64,000 nucleotides of DNA from Lepiota brunneoincarnata (lineage: Eukaryota; Basidiomycota; Agaricomycetes; Agaricales; Agaricaceae), in NCBI GenBank assembly GCA_023014365.1, contig JAEBUN010000041.1:62001-126000 (forward strand), written 5' to 3'. The notes beneath the pieces are model-generated. The model worked only from the letters and a program-made list of their open reading frames with translations. It was not told the origin of the DNA and did not search any database. Position 1 is the first letter of the stretch. Each line of letters begins with the position of its first letter. Below, piece by piece: positions 30,267 through 40,680 of the stretch. Position numbers and translations under genes: made by a program.

Positions 30267-31352
30267 ATGAGCAGACAACCATCCCGTCAACCGACCGCTA
30301 CGGAGCGCAAGGCGCGATTACTGAGAGAGAAGGCGGAGCGAGAGGAACGAGAGCGGCTCGAAATCGAGAGGCTAGAAGAAGAGGAACGGCGAGAGGAGGA
30401 GGAGCGGTGGCTGGCAATAGAACGCCAAGAGGAGGAGCGACGGCGGCTCATAGAGCTGCGCCAGCGACAAGCGGAAGAGCGCGCGAAGGAGCAATATGCG
30501 GAGGAGATCAGGAGGCAGCAAGAGGAAACCGCCGAGGCAGAGCGTCGGGCGATTCGGGCCCGACTCGTTGCGACGACCACAGGGGCCTCATCGAGCCGCC
30601 TGTCGGAAGACCCGATGCAAGTAGATACGGAGGAGTCGGATTCCGAATATACGGATAGGGATGAGGCGAGGGACGAGGAGGAAGAGGGGGAGGAGGACTC
30701 CGGGGATTCAGGGGGTAAGGGTAAGGGGAAGGCAAAGGCGAGGGCGGCCCCGCGACGGGGCCATGCGCACGTATTCGGGGGCGAGAATCCCTGCTGGAGG
30801 TGCCAGCGAGACGGGGCCCCATGTGAGGTGGCCGGCGGGTAAGTCATTTTGGAGGATTTCCGGACTACATACTGATAGTTTCTTAGTAACACCAGGAGTT
30901 GCCGTTGGTGCAGCAAAATGAAAAAACGGTGCGGGGGTCAAGAGGAGACGGAGCCGAGCGGGGCCGGTGGTTTGTCGGGCCAGCAATTCGAAGGTGAGTA
31001 AGGAATCCTGTATTATGATGGATGCCAATTGATGGACCTTGTAGAGTTGAAACGGCTCATCGAAGAAAGGCACCAGGAGACCGTCAAGAAAATCTACACC
31101 CTGGAGGTGCGAATTGAGCGGTCCATCGCTCGGTTGGGGGAAAAGGTCGACAAGATGGGGTCGCTTGCTGGCCGCTACGAGCAACTACGGCGTTGGGAGG
31201 CTCAGGTGGACAGAAATTGGTCGAGTGGAAATTTTTCGGAGACGGAGGGTTCGGAGGGGAGTGTCGGGCCCGCTTCGGAGGAGGAGGTGCAGGATTTGAT
31301 GGAAGAAGTGAATGGGTCGCCCAGGCTCTCTGGAGACGACACCGATAGGTAG
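30267..31352 (+). CDS. D1 antisense gene: Zn2Cys6-like coiled-coil protein, three exons
   Basis: Exons 30267-30838, 30896-30993 and 31045-31352, joined by GT-AG introns of 57 and 51 nt, give 325 aa. Residues 10-105 are an Arg/Glu-rich coiled coil (EREERERLEIERLEEEE), 115-150 are acidic, and 150-165 are basic (KGKGKAKARAAPRRG). Six cysteines at 176, 179, 186, 193, 196 and 203 follow C-X2-C-X6-C-X6-C-X2-C-X6-C, the spacing of fungal Zn2Cys6 clusters; intron 1 falls inside the middle loop. Exon 3 is another coiled coil (ELKRLIEERHQETVKK) with an acidic tail. It is convergent with pol (69-bp gap). D2 carries an open homologue with identical intron phases. A DNA- or protein-binding regulator is plausible; the function is unknown. 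Confidence 0.85.
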
Positions 31353-31421
31353 TTGTACGGGGTTGTTTTTTTGGTTTGTTTAATACATGGTTGTTTCTTG
31401 GTGCAATGTGTGGTCAGTAAC

Positions 31422-34400
31422 TCAAAGTGAGTGAAGAGGACCAGGCTTTGCAGGGTAAGAGGAATGAAAAGCCTCTACGAGATCTATAGCATGTTCAAGC
31501 TCGGTGGCTGGCAACCACGAGGACTCTTCTTCAGTGTCTTCGTAACCTAACCAGATGACTTTATAGAGGAGCTTGCACGCGCGGCGCCGATCGATCTTAG
31601 AGTCGACGATGCGGGCAATCTCGTATTCTGGTTCACCGTCAATGGAAACCGGCGCGGGCGGCGGATCCGATCGGGCGGGTATGGTGTTAGGTGTGGCTGG
31701 TTCGAGCATGGAAACATGGAAGACTGGGTGTACTCCACGCATGGAGTCGGGAAGTCGGAGTGTAAGGGAGTGAGTACCTGCTTGTGCAATGATCTCATAA
31801 GGCCCAAGGTACTTTTCGGAGAGTTTTTTGGAGGGACGGGTGGTGCGGAAGAATTGGGCTTTCACGAATACCTTTTGTCCAACCTTGAAGTCCGGGGTGG
31901 GGAGTCGGCGGGCGTCGGCGGAGGTCTGATAATGTTGCTGGGCTAGCGCTATTTCGGACTTCAGGGTGGTATGTAGGTCGTCGAGATCAATAGCAAAATG
32001 GCGGGCCCGGGCGGAGGCAAGATCGCGTTCAGGATGAACTGTGATGTTCGGATGGTATCCTTTATTAGCAAAGAATGGGGAGATACCGGTGGTGGCACTA
32101 GGAGCGTTGTTGTAAGCAAACTCAGCCAGGGGTAGTAATTCGGACCAATTGTCCTGTTGGTAGTTACAATAGACCCGAAGGTATTGTTCGAGGGTCTGGT
32201 TGGTGCGTTCCGTTTGTCCGTCGCCTTCTGGATGGTAACCCGAGGTGAAATGTAGCTTCATGTCAAGGGCTTGTCCCAATGAGCGGAAGAAGTGGGAGAC
32301 GAATTCGGAGCCGCGGTCGGAGGTAACATGTTCGGGTACGCCGTGCTTGGAGAAGACGTGGAGGACGAATAGGTGGGCGAGGTCGGAGGAGGTGACGGTA
32401 TCATAAGTCGGGATGAAGAGGGATTGCTTGGTGAGTCTGTCAACGATTACCAGGATGGCGTCATAGCCGGAGGAGGCGGGAAGTTTTTCGATGAAGTCCA
32501 TGGAGATTGAATTCCAAGGGCGTTCGGGGATGGGGAGTTGCTTAAGGAGACCGTAGGGGCGATGGCGCTGGGGTTTAGACCTCATACAGGTGACGCAAGA
32601 CTTACAGAAATCCTTGACGAAGGTGCGGACGCTAGGCCAGGTGTATTCGCGCCGGATGAGTTCCAGCGTTTTATTCTGACCGAAGTGGCCGGCTAGGACG
32701 TGATCATGCTTGTACTGGAGGACCCGAAGTCGGAGATTGTCGGTGTCAGGGACGTAGATTCTGTCGTCTAAGAGGAGGAAACCTTTATCATTAACTGACC
32801 AACGGCCTTCTGGGCTGGCAAGATGGGTGGAAGCGGTCGGATCCGCTGGTAGGGGCGGCGAGAATATCGCGGTGTAGCTGATCGAGGTCCATGACTACAG
32901 CTGCGCGAAGGGAAGGGGCGTAAAGAGTGGTGGCACGGACGGAGGCCGCGAGCTGTTCGTGAGTGAACACAGGCCGGAAGTTGTGCGGGTTGACTGATGC
33001 ATAGTCGCTATTCCCCCCTTTAGGGTAGACGTCCCATCGTCTAGTTAGGGCGTCAGGCTTGGTGCCGAGGCGGCCGGGTCGGAAACGGATGACGAGGTGG
33101 AATTGGGATAGGAACTCGGACCAACGAGCTTGGCGGCGAGTCAGGATCTTGGTGGTGCAGAAGTATTCGAGGTTCTTGTGGTCAGTGACCACATCAATAG
33201 CAAGGGGGGCACCTTCGAGATAGTGCCGCCAGATGCGAAAGGCTTCGAATATCGCCAGGAGTTCCTTGTCGTGAGTGTCATAGTTGAGTTCGGCCGTGTT
33301 AAAGGTGCGGGAATGGAATGCAACGGGATGGACCTCCCCATCGTCGGTGACGATAGAGAGGATTGCCGCAAGGGCGTAGTCGGAGGCGTCGGTCTCGACA
33401 ATGATCTGAGCGTCGGGGACCCAAGGAGTGAGGACGGGGGCGGAGATAAATGCTTCCTTCAGGGAGTTAAAGGCCTCGCGACAATCATCAGTAAAATTCC
33501 ACTTCACGTCTTTGCGGGTGAGGCGAGTGAGCGGAACGACGATGTCGGAGTATCCGTGAATGAAGCGACGGTAGAAATTGGCGAAGCCTAGGAAGGACTG
33601 GATGTCCTTGACTTTCTTAGGCTCAGGCCACTCCTGGATGGTCTTGACCTTAGATTGGTCCATTCGGAGGCCGTCGGGGGAGAGAATGTAGCCGAGATAT
33701 TCCACTGTGTCAGAGTGGAACTGGCATTTGTCAGGGCGGGCGTATAGACCGTGTTGGCGGAGCCGCTTGAGGACCTCCTTGACTTGGTCACGATGGATAC
33801 TATGGTTGTCGGAGTATATCAGAATGTCATCAAGGTAGATAGTAACGCAGACGTTGAGCATGTCCTTGAATATATCGTTCATGAACCGCTGGAAGGTGGC
33901 GGGGGCATTGGTGAGGCCGAAAGGCATGACCATCCATTCGAAGGAGCCGTAGCGGGTCCGAAAGGCGGTCTTCCATTCGTCGCCGTCAGCAACGCGGACA
34001 AGATGGTAGGCGTGGCAGAGGTCGATCTTGGTATATACGCAAGCTTTGCGAGGGGAGTCTAAGAGGTCGGAGATGAGCGGAAGGGGATAGCGGTCCTTCT
34101 TGGTGATACGGTTGAGACCTCTAAAATCAACGCATAAGCGGAGGGAGCCGTCCTTTTTCTTGACGAAGAGGACCGGGGCTCCATGAGGGGAAGTGGAGGG
34201 GCGGATGAAACCAATAGATAAATGTTCGTCAATAAAATCACGTAGAGCTCCAAGCTCCGATTGTGAAAGGGAGTAAATGGTACCGACCGGAGGCTGACCG
34301 CCATCCTCTAGGTTAATCTGGAGGTCGTAAGGGCGGTGTGGAGCAAGTGTGTCAGCACGCGATTTACTGAAAACGTCAGCGAACTCGTGGTATTCCTCGG

Positions 34401-35230
34401 GGATAGACGAGAGGTCAGGCGGTTCCTCGGAGACAGAAGAGGACGCGGCCGATGCGGAGGCGGCGGAAAGATTTATTCGGAATTGTTGGGAGCCAGGGAG
34501 CTTGGCAGCGCGGATAAAGGCAGGAGCGTTTATCAAGGAGATGTGCGGTTTCGCAAGGGGGACAGATTGGGACGAGGTCCCGGACAGGGGTGGTGAACCT
34601 AGGTCAGGAGAGTCAGGGGCGGCCATAGGCGGAGCCGATGCGGGTGCGACGCAGGTAGAGACGGAAGCAGGATTCTCAAGTAGGGATGGCCGGAAAGTAA
34701 TACTGCCCAAAGCCCAGTCAATCAATGGATTGTAGCGGGTGAGCCAGTTGTGTCCTAAGACCACAGAACAGGAAGAGTCGAGCCGGGTGACATAAGTGTC
34801 CAAAATGATAGATTCACCGGAGGGGAAAGATACAGGCAGTTGCGCAAGCTCCGTAATGTAGGCATTTGAGGTCCCATCAAATAACCGAAGTTCAATAGCC
34901 GGAATGGACGAGGTTGGAATACTATGAGAACGAACAAAAGATGAGTCCACAAAACAGTGAGTAGAACCACTATCAACAAGGGCTTTGAAAGGAGAAAGAG
35001 AAGAGAAATCAGAACTAACTACATTGTCCGTTGTAGAAATCGGGTCCGAAGCGGAGAGTACGGAAGCGGAGACAGAAGATACAGAAGTAATTAAAGGAGA
35101 AGTTAATGTGATATGAAAGGAGTTCGGGTCGGAAAGAGCGGACGCATTGAGACGGAAACTCTCTGGAGCACAGCAGAGTTCAATGCGATCCTCAGTCTGT
35201 GCAGAGGCCTGAGGACCGCCGACTATTTTT
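31422..35230 (-). CDS. D1 pol: PR-RT-RH-IN-chromodomain, one frameshift
   Basis: In minus reading pol lies in the -1 frame relative to gag and overlaps its end at the A5 run 35226-35230. Order: protease ALVDSGSTHCF (about 34965-34995); RT with LRLCVDFRGLN, PLPLISDLL, MPFGLTNAPATFQ and the catalytic TIYLDDILIYSDN (near 33830); RNase H ETDASDYALAAIL, HDKELLAIFEAF, TDHKNLEYF; integrase zinc finger (HVLAGHFGQ, FCKSCVTC); core DDE (SMDFIEKLPAS, TSDRGSEFVSHF, GYHPEGDGQTERTNQTLEQY); GPY module (YLGPYEIIAQAGTHS, HPVFHVSMLEP); and a chromodomain near 31560-31650 (EYEIARIVDSK, YKVIWLGYEDTEEESSW). One extra C in the run at 32852-32855 shifts the frame between RNase H and integrase; D2 lacks it. Otherwise intact, about 1270 codons. 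Confidence 0.95.
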
Positions 35231-36623
35231 CTGAGCTTGGGAGAGTTGGCGCATCTGTCTCGGGGAGCTGAGCCTGTCGGCCTTTAGCCTTGGCATCAGG
35301 GAATTTTTTCTTGTCGCAGTTAGCAGCCCTGTGATTGGGATCTGCGCAGACAAGGCAGAGGTTATTGTCGAAACGTCGTTGACGTTCCTCGGGGGTTAAT
35401 TTACCGTCCTTACCAAGTTTACTAGTAAGGTCGGATTTGGGCGGGGCCGATTTCTGACCGGCGGACGGGTTGGGCGGATTGCCCTTGAGGCTGGTGTTGG
35501 GCGTGCTGCCTCTGTTATTATTGGCAGGCTTGGCGGCAGGTTGCGGGTTGGTCGAGGTGGAAGGGGATGGGTTACCTCCAGGTTTCCTAGAGGCGGTCGG
35601 GTCCGAAACGGATTTGGCGCGGGCCTTCTCGCGTTGGCGTTCCCAGTAGCGAGCGTCGATCTTCATCGCTGCTGCTCGCATTTCGATGAAGGTGTCGGGC
35701 TTGCCGTCGGGCCGATTGGACAGAATGTCCTGGATGCGGTCGGGGAGGCCTTTGTAGTAGCGGTGACAGAATACTTCGTCACCCCAGCGGAGTTGGCCAG
35801 CTAGACGGAGGAAATCGACGTTGTAGACGGCGATCTTCTCGTTGTAGCGCATTCGGAGGGAGTCAAGCTGCTCAGCAGCTTCTCCGGTCGGATCCGCGGG
35901 ACCGAAATTGGTCTGCAGTTCCAGGGTGAACTGGTCCCAGTCCTCGATCCAGTCGTGTATTATTCCGTGGTTGTCGGCCTCGTCGAGGCCGATTTCGAAG
36001 TGTTGCTGTGCCACGCCTGTGAGGTATGTCAACGCGAAGTTGACCTTGGTGGCGGGGATAGCGAACTGGGCCGGGTTAGTACGGAAATAGAGCCGACATT
36101 GGAAGAGGAAGGGTTTGAGTTTGGCGGGGTCGGAACCTGTAAAGATGTCAGGTTCGCGAGCTTTGGTACGGGGAGATCGAGGAGGCTGTGGGGCTTGAGA
36201 GTTCCCACAGCCGTCCATTTGGTCGGCTATGCATTGGAAAACTCGGAGTATGAGTCTATCATGGTCGTCTCGGGTGTTGCCAGGTGGGATGTTGTTGTTG
36301 TTGTCGCCGTTGTCTGATGGTTCGTCGTCGCCCAGGGGCCCGTCCCCATTGTCAGGGTAGTCGTCGGGATCACTAGGGTCGCTGGGATCAGGATTGGGGT
36401 CGGGGCCGTCGTCGGGGCCGTCGGGAGTCCGGAATACTGAAGGTTGTATATCTTCAGAGAAACGGTCTGGGGTCGAGGGTGCGATCGATTGTTGGTGAGA
36501 GCGAGAAGCCCTCGGGGAGTCGGGTTGCAGTTCCTCGGAAGGAGGTTGTCGAGTGATGCGTTTGCTACGGCGAGCGGCTGGAGTTACCAGAGTGCGAGTA
36601 CGGGTAACTGTTCGAGAGACCAT
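35223..36623 (-). CDS. D1 gag, 466 aa, intact
   Basis: ATG at 36623, 54 bp after the 5' LTR. The N-terminus is basic (TRTRTLVTPAARRSKRITRQ), followed by a Pro/Asp/Gly-rich low-complexity region (about 60-110). The capsid domain (about 150-340) includes REPDIFTGSDPAKLKPFLFQ, CRLYFRTNPAQF, HFEIGLDEADNH and LRWGDEVFCHRYYKGLP. A linker and one C-X2-C-X4-H-X4-C knuckle (CLVCADPNHRAANC) follow. It forms the virus-like particle and packages RNA. The stop at 35223-35225 follows an A5 run that could let ribosomes slip -1 into pol. Confidence 0.95.
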   Translation of the reverse strand: MVSRTVTRTRTLVTPAARRSKRITRQPPSEELQPDSPRASRSHQQSIAPSTPDRFSEDIQPSVFRTPDGPDDGPDPNPDPSDPSDPDDYPDNGDGPLGDDEPSDNGDNNNNIPPGNTRDDHDRLILRVFQCIADQMDGCGNSQAPQPPRSPRTKAREPDIFTGSDPAKLKPFLFQCRLYFRTNPAQFAIPATKVNFALTYLTGVAQQHFEIGLDEADNHGIIHDWIEDWDQFTLELQTNFGPADPTGEAAEQLDSLRMRYNEKIAVYNVDFLRLAGQLRWGDEVFCHRYYKGLPDRIQDILSNRPDGKPDTFIEMRAAAMKIDARYWERQREKARAKSVSDPTASRKPGGNPSPSTSTNPQPAAKPANNNRGSTPNTSLKGNPPNPSAGQKSAPPKSDLTSKLGKDGKLTPEERQRRFDNNLCLVCADPNHRAANCDKKKFPDAKAKGRQAQLPETDAPTLPSSEK

Positions 36624-36677
36624 GGTTAGAAAAATTCAGAGTGTGGTGGACAGGAGGAGTTTGAGTCTGATAATACT

Positions 36678-37415
36678 GTTAGAGCCGGTGCGGGTCGGGA
36701 CCGAAACGGAGGGTCGGGACCGAAACGGAGGGTCGGGACCGAAACGGAGGGTCGGGACCGAAACGGAGGGTCGGGACCGAAACGGAGGGTCGGGGTGGTA
36801 TCCTTGGTATAAGGTAACCGGGGGACAGGGCGAAGTCAGTACGTAGACTTCGGGACCGAGGCGGAGTACGTCGGGCGGGGGGTTGGACTTGCGGCCTCAG
36901 CTTATGTGCTGTGCCCTCCTACTGTCCTAGTCCGTATTTCAGGAAGTCGGAGCCGAAGCGGAGCGAGGCAGAAGAGAGGAGAGGATATGGAACAGGGAGC
37001 TGGTCCGCTGCTCGATTCGATTATCAGACTGAGGAGTACAAGCCAAGTGCCTACGGTATATATACTACTAGCTCGACGAATGATGACTCGTACTGACTAC
37101 GTGCGGAGCGAAGCGGAGACCCATATGGTTACAAGCGGATTACAAATAATTTCGAATGGAATGGAGACCGGTACGGGTATGGAGACTGGTAACGTATTCT
37201 GATTACGGACGGAGAATGGAGAACTGGACAATGGGAGCACCGAGGGTCAGGTGGTCGTGGCACGTGTAGAGGTAGGTCGCGTGATCGGGGCGAAGGGTTG
37301 CGGTTGGAGCCAGTCGGGGCCGAGTCGGAGGGCATAGGGTTGTCGTGTGGAGCACACGTGGAGTCGAGAAGCCGAAGCCTAATGGTTAAGCTCTAGGTTT
37401 GGTGTGGATATGACA
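36678..37415 (-). repeat. 5' LTR of gypsy D1 with expanded 19-bp repeat
   Basis: 738 bp, about 75 bp longer than the 3' LTR because the GGGACCGAAACGGAGGGTC unit is present five times (about 36694-36790) instead of once. Otherwise nearly identical to 29470-30132. The repeat lies near the downstream (gag-proximal) end of the LTR. Confidence 0.95.
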
Positions 37416-37420
37416 GGTAT

Positions 37421-38450
37421 GAATGTACCCAAGTGTTGTATCTGATACCATGTTAACTAAGATATTAGTTAAGATACTCATGACTACACAAAAGACCCAT
37501 TTCTTTGCCTCTGCCCTAGAAAGCAGACAAGTTGTAATGCTTATGACCTTCAGATGGTACCTAGCCATAGTAACAGGTTCTGGAATTGAATCTTGACAAG
37601 AGAATCTAGAAATTAGCTAATTTCCTGGTAAGGATGTTCCCTTGGAATAGCTCTGATGGTATTGAAAGATAAAAAATCAGATGGGGGTATCCAAGAGGGT
37701 ACTCAGGGACAGATGCTCCCTCCTAGTAATGAAAGAGACCAGAAATGATGGACTAGAAAATAAAGATTGATAAGAATGAAACAAGCTAATTAAATTCTAA
37801 TATTAGTTTACTGCCTAAAGGCTATGGAAGTGAACTTTTAGGACATTAGGGTTGAGAACTCAGGTGTGGAGAATCCAAGAAAGAGATAAAAAACCCTTAG
37901 ATAAGAGCTAGCAAGGAAACTTGCTAACCCAATTGGCTGTGATATAAATAACCAGGCACTTAGGGAGCAAGTTCCTGGGAGCGAATTATGTCACTGATAT
38001 CAGAACTCCTAGAATAATGCTCCTAAATGATGAAGAGACAATCAAATGATGAAGCTGAAGGCTTGTTTCAGGTATACCCATAAGTTAATTGTATATTGTT
38101 ATAAAAACTCATCTGTAAATTACATGGGAGGCAAGAAACCGCTTGCCTATTCCCCCCCCCTGATTGTATGGTCGATTAGGATAGGAATATCAAGCAATTT
38201 TACATGATTTTCTCCGGTCATAGACTACCAGAAACTTAAAGAGTTATACTCTTTAAAACCAGACCCTTTGAAGCGATGGAGATATTGACAGACTCTTCTG
38301 CTTGACTCAAGAACTGAATACAAGTTGCTACAACTCTTCTGTTCTTAAGTAGAAAGTTCACTAACTTCCATTTCTTTGGGTTCCTCTTAGAGGCCTTGCC
38401 TCAGAAGTATACTATTGAATTGTAGAGCTGTTTAATTGAGAAGTGAACAT
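37421..38450. other. Element E, right part, noncoding
   Basis: A/T-rich sequence with no supported ORF. Short palindromic words TTAACTAAGATATTAGTTAA occur at 37454-37473. A C9 run lies at about 38152-38160. It was considered as mitochondrial or group I intron DNA but no diagnostic core was found. Confidence 0.4.
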
Positions 38451-38451
38451 A

Positions 38452-38800
38452 GTATGCTAGAGCCTGTTAAAAACGCTGTCCACTAGGTCTATCTAGTTTA
38501 AAGATACTTACTGTAGGAGCTCACAAGAAGCCTGTCTCGCTGAGTAGTATGAAGTTTTATTGCATTGTTCAGAAGCTGAAGTGTGCTAGGGCCCATTAGA
38601 TAATGCTGTCTGCTAGGCCTACTAGCTTAAAGACACTTACTGCAGGAGCTTGTCAAAAGCTTGTCTCACTGGGTAGTGTAAATTTATAGTATTGTCAAGA
38701 GAAAAGGATGTAGTACTCTAGGGCCTGTTAGAACACATTGTCTGCTAGGTCTACAGAGGTTCACTGATTGCAAAAGCTTGCATTTTGCCTGACTTATCAA
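38452..38800 (-). repeat. Tandem repeat, unit about 128 bp, 2.7 copies
   Basis: Units start at about 38452 (GTATGCTAGAGCCTGTTA), 38581 (GTGTGCTAGGGCCCATTA) and 38709 (TGTAGTACTCTAGGGCCTG). They share CTGCTAGGTCTA, AAAGATACTTACTGTAGGAG and AGCCTGTCTCGCTGAGTAG. The third unit is partial. Noncoding, inside element E. Confidence 0.85.
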
Positions 38801-39048
38801 ATTGTGAAGATATTAGTTAACATGTTATATAGTAATGACCATCAAGGTTCCCCTTGTATTCAGATAGGACAACTGTCTGTCTAGTTGGAGACTGGGAGAA
38901 TACCTTACCAAAACCCTAAAAACATTAGAATTGAATATATTTCTGGAGATCTGCAACAACCTCTCCCCCACGAACTTGTAAAGTCAGAATTAGCAAACTT
39001 GTTAACAAACTTTGTTTTTGATATCGTAAAGTAATCTGCATTTCAACA

Positions 39049-39966
39049 TTAGCGATAAAAAGGTGTTCTGGAAGTACTGTGATTAAGTTTTGGTCTCCTA
39101 AGTTGTTTGAGGCAACAAAGAGATTGTCTGGAAGGATGGTGATGTCTTCATTGCTGTTATCCTCATCAGAGATGTGGTCTAGACATCTTAATAGAGTGTC
39201 TGGTGCCAGGATCTTTGATCCTGGGACATGTTCTAGTTTGAAGCTGTAGTCAGCGAGGGTCTGGACCCATTGTGCTTGTCAGCAGTTGATTTTCTGGGGT
39301 TTATGCTAGTATGTGAGGTTTTGGTAATCCGTTCTGATATGGATAGTATGGGGGCTGCCAAGGAGGTAGTGGCACCATTCTTTGAGGGCTCAGATAATAG
39401 CAAGGAGTTCCCTGTCATAGATGTCATAATTGTGTTCCACTGGTCTGAATGTTTTTGAATAGAATGATATGGGTTTTCATATTCCATTGATGTTGTGTTG
39501 ATATAAGACAGCCCCTGATGCAAATTTGGAAGCATTGGCTTCTATTTTGAAGGGTTTTGTGGAGTCAGGCATGAGGAGTACCAGTTCCTTTAAGGATTTG
39601 TTCTTGAGTGTTTCAAATGCTTTTTGTTGTTCTTCTTTCCATTCAAATTTGTTTGATTTGGACAGGAGTTGATTAAGGGGTTTGGTATGGTAGGAGTAGC
39701 TACGGATGAACTTCCAGTAGAAGTTACAGAATCCGATGAATTTGCAAACATGTTGGACTGTTTTCAGCACTGGCCAGTCTTCTATTCCTTTGAGTTTTCC
39801 AGGGTCTATTTTTATTTCATCTAGCTTGATGATCATGCCTAGGTATTTGAGTTGTTGTTTGTTGAACTTGCATTTCTCTGTTTTGAGGTAGAGGTTGTTT
39901 TCCTGCAGGATTTGCAGTACTTTTTCTGTAAGTCAGTCGGTTTCTTCTTGGGTTTTACTGTAGATT
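39049..39966 (-). pseudogene. gypsy-3 RT C-terminus and RNase H relic
   Basis: A minus-strand continuation of the RT at 47801: thumb/connection at 39477-39836 (EIKIDPGKLKGIEDWPVLKT, FIGFCNFYWKFIRSYSYHTK, KPFKIEANASKFASGAVLYQ) and RNase H at 39233-39480 (RELLAIIxALKEW-like, RTDYQNLTY-like). It ends at the integrase N-terminus, where element E cuts it. The last five bases, 39962-39966 (AGATT on plus), are one copy of the D2 target duplication. Confidence 0.88.
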
Positions 39967-40627
39967 TGTCATATCCATGCCAAACCCAGAGCTTAACCAT
40001 TATACTTCGGCTTCTCGACTCCACGTGCGCTCCACATAACAACCCTCTGCCCTCCGACTCGGCCCCGACCTGCTCCGACCGCAACCCACTGCCCCGATCA
40101 CGTGACCACCCCCACACATGCCATGGTCACCTGACCCTCGGTGTCTCATACCCCTGTCTCCATTTCCCGTCCGTAGTCAAGATACGTTATTAGTCTCCAT
40201 ACCTGTACCCGTTTCCATTCCATTCATAATCCGTTTGTAATCCGTTTGTAACTAGATCGGTCTCCGCTTCACTCCGCACGTAGTCAGTACAAGTCATAGT
40301 TCGTAAGGCCAGTAGTATATATACCATAGGTACTTGGCTTGTACTCCTCAGTCTGATAATCAAATCGAGCAGCAGACCAGCTCCCTGTTCTCTATCCTCT
40401 TCTCTCTTCTGCCTCGCTCCGCTTTGGCCCCAACTTCCTGAAATACGGACTAGGACAGTGGGAGGGCACAGCACATACGCTGAGGCCGCAAGTCCAACCC
40501 CCCACCCGACGTACTCCACCTCGGTCCCGAAGTCTATGTACTGACTTCGCCCTGTCCCCCGGTTACCTTATATCAAGGATACCACCCCAACCCTCCGCTT
40601 CGGTCCCGACCCGCACCGGCTCTAACA
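39967..40627 (+). repeat. 5' LTR of gypsy D2
   Basis: 661 bp, TGTCATATCCATGCC to CACCGGCTCTAACA. It contains a single copy of the repeat that is expanded in D1. GTATTATCAGACTG follows, where a primer site would be; I could not assign it to a tRNA. Confidence 0.95.
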
Positions 40628-40680
40628 GTATTATCAGACTGAAACTCCTCCTGTCCACCACACTCTGAATTTTTCTAACC

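Larger units (their letters stand above)
29470..37415 (-). mobile_element. gypsy D1: young full-length Ty3/gypsy chromovirus with antisense gene
   Basis: 7946 bp, flanked by GGTAT (29465-29469 and 37416-37420). Transcription of gag-pol is on the minus strand: 5' LTR 36678-37415, gag 35223-36623, pol 31422-35230, polypurine tract 30133-30146, 3' LTR 29470-30132. A separate three-exon gene runs on the plus strand (30267-31352), tail-to-tail with pol. The two LTRs differ, apart from a tandem-repeat expansion, by about three transitions, so insertion is recent. The element is CpG-rich, unlike its surroundings. A single frameshift in pol is the only defect I see. Confidence 0.96.
29228..39048 (-). 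mobile_element. Element E: noncoding insertion hosting gypsy D1
   Basis: This splits gypsy-3 between RNase H and integrase. Without D1 (29470-37415 and its duplication) it is about 1.87 kb, A/T-rich and without ORFs. In minus reading the ends are TGTTGAAATGCAG and GCGCAACAACA, reminiscent of LTR-type TG/CA ends, and GTGGGGGAGAGG (about 38960) resembles a polypurine tract; no clean target duplication was found. An interior inverted pair, TGTTAACTAA (37453)/TTAGTTAACA (about 38832), and a 128-bp tandem repeat lie inside. The class is uncertain. Confidence 0.55.

Noticed and set aside
30287..30916. 209-aa Ser-rich minus-strand ORF
   Set aside because: It is the shadow of exon 1 of the D1 antisense gene.
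38452..38800. CRISPR-like array
   Set aside because: The units are long, contiguous tandem repeats without unique spacers, in a fungal context.
37421..39048. Mitochondrial or group I intron insertion
   Set aside because: A/T-rich composition suggested it, but no conserved core, exon or mitochondrial gene was recognised; it is kept as unclassified element E.
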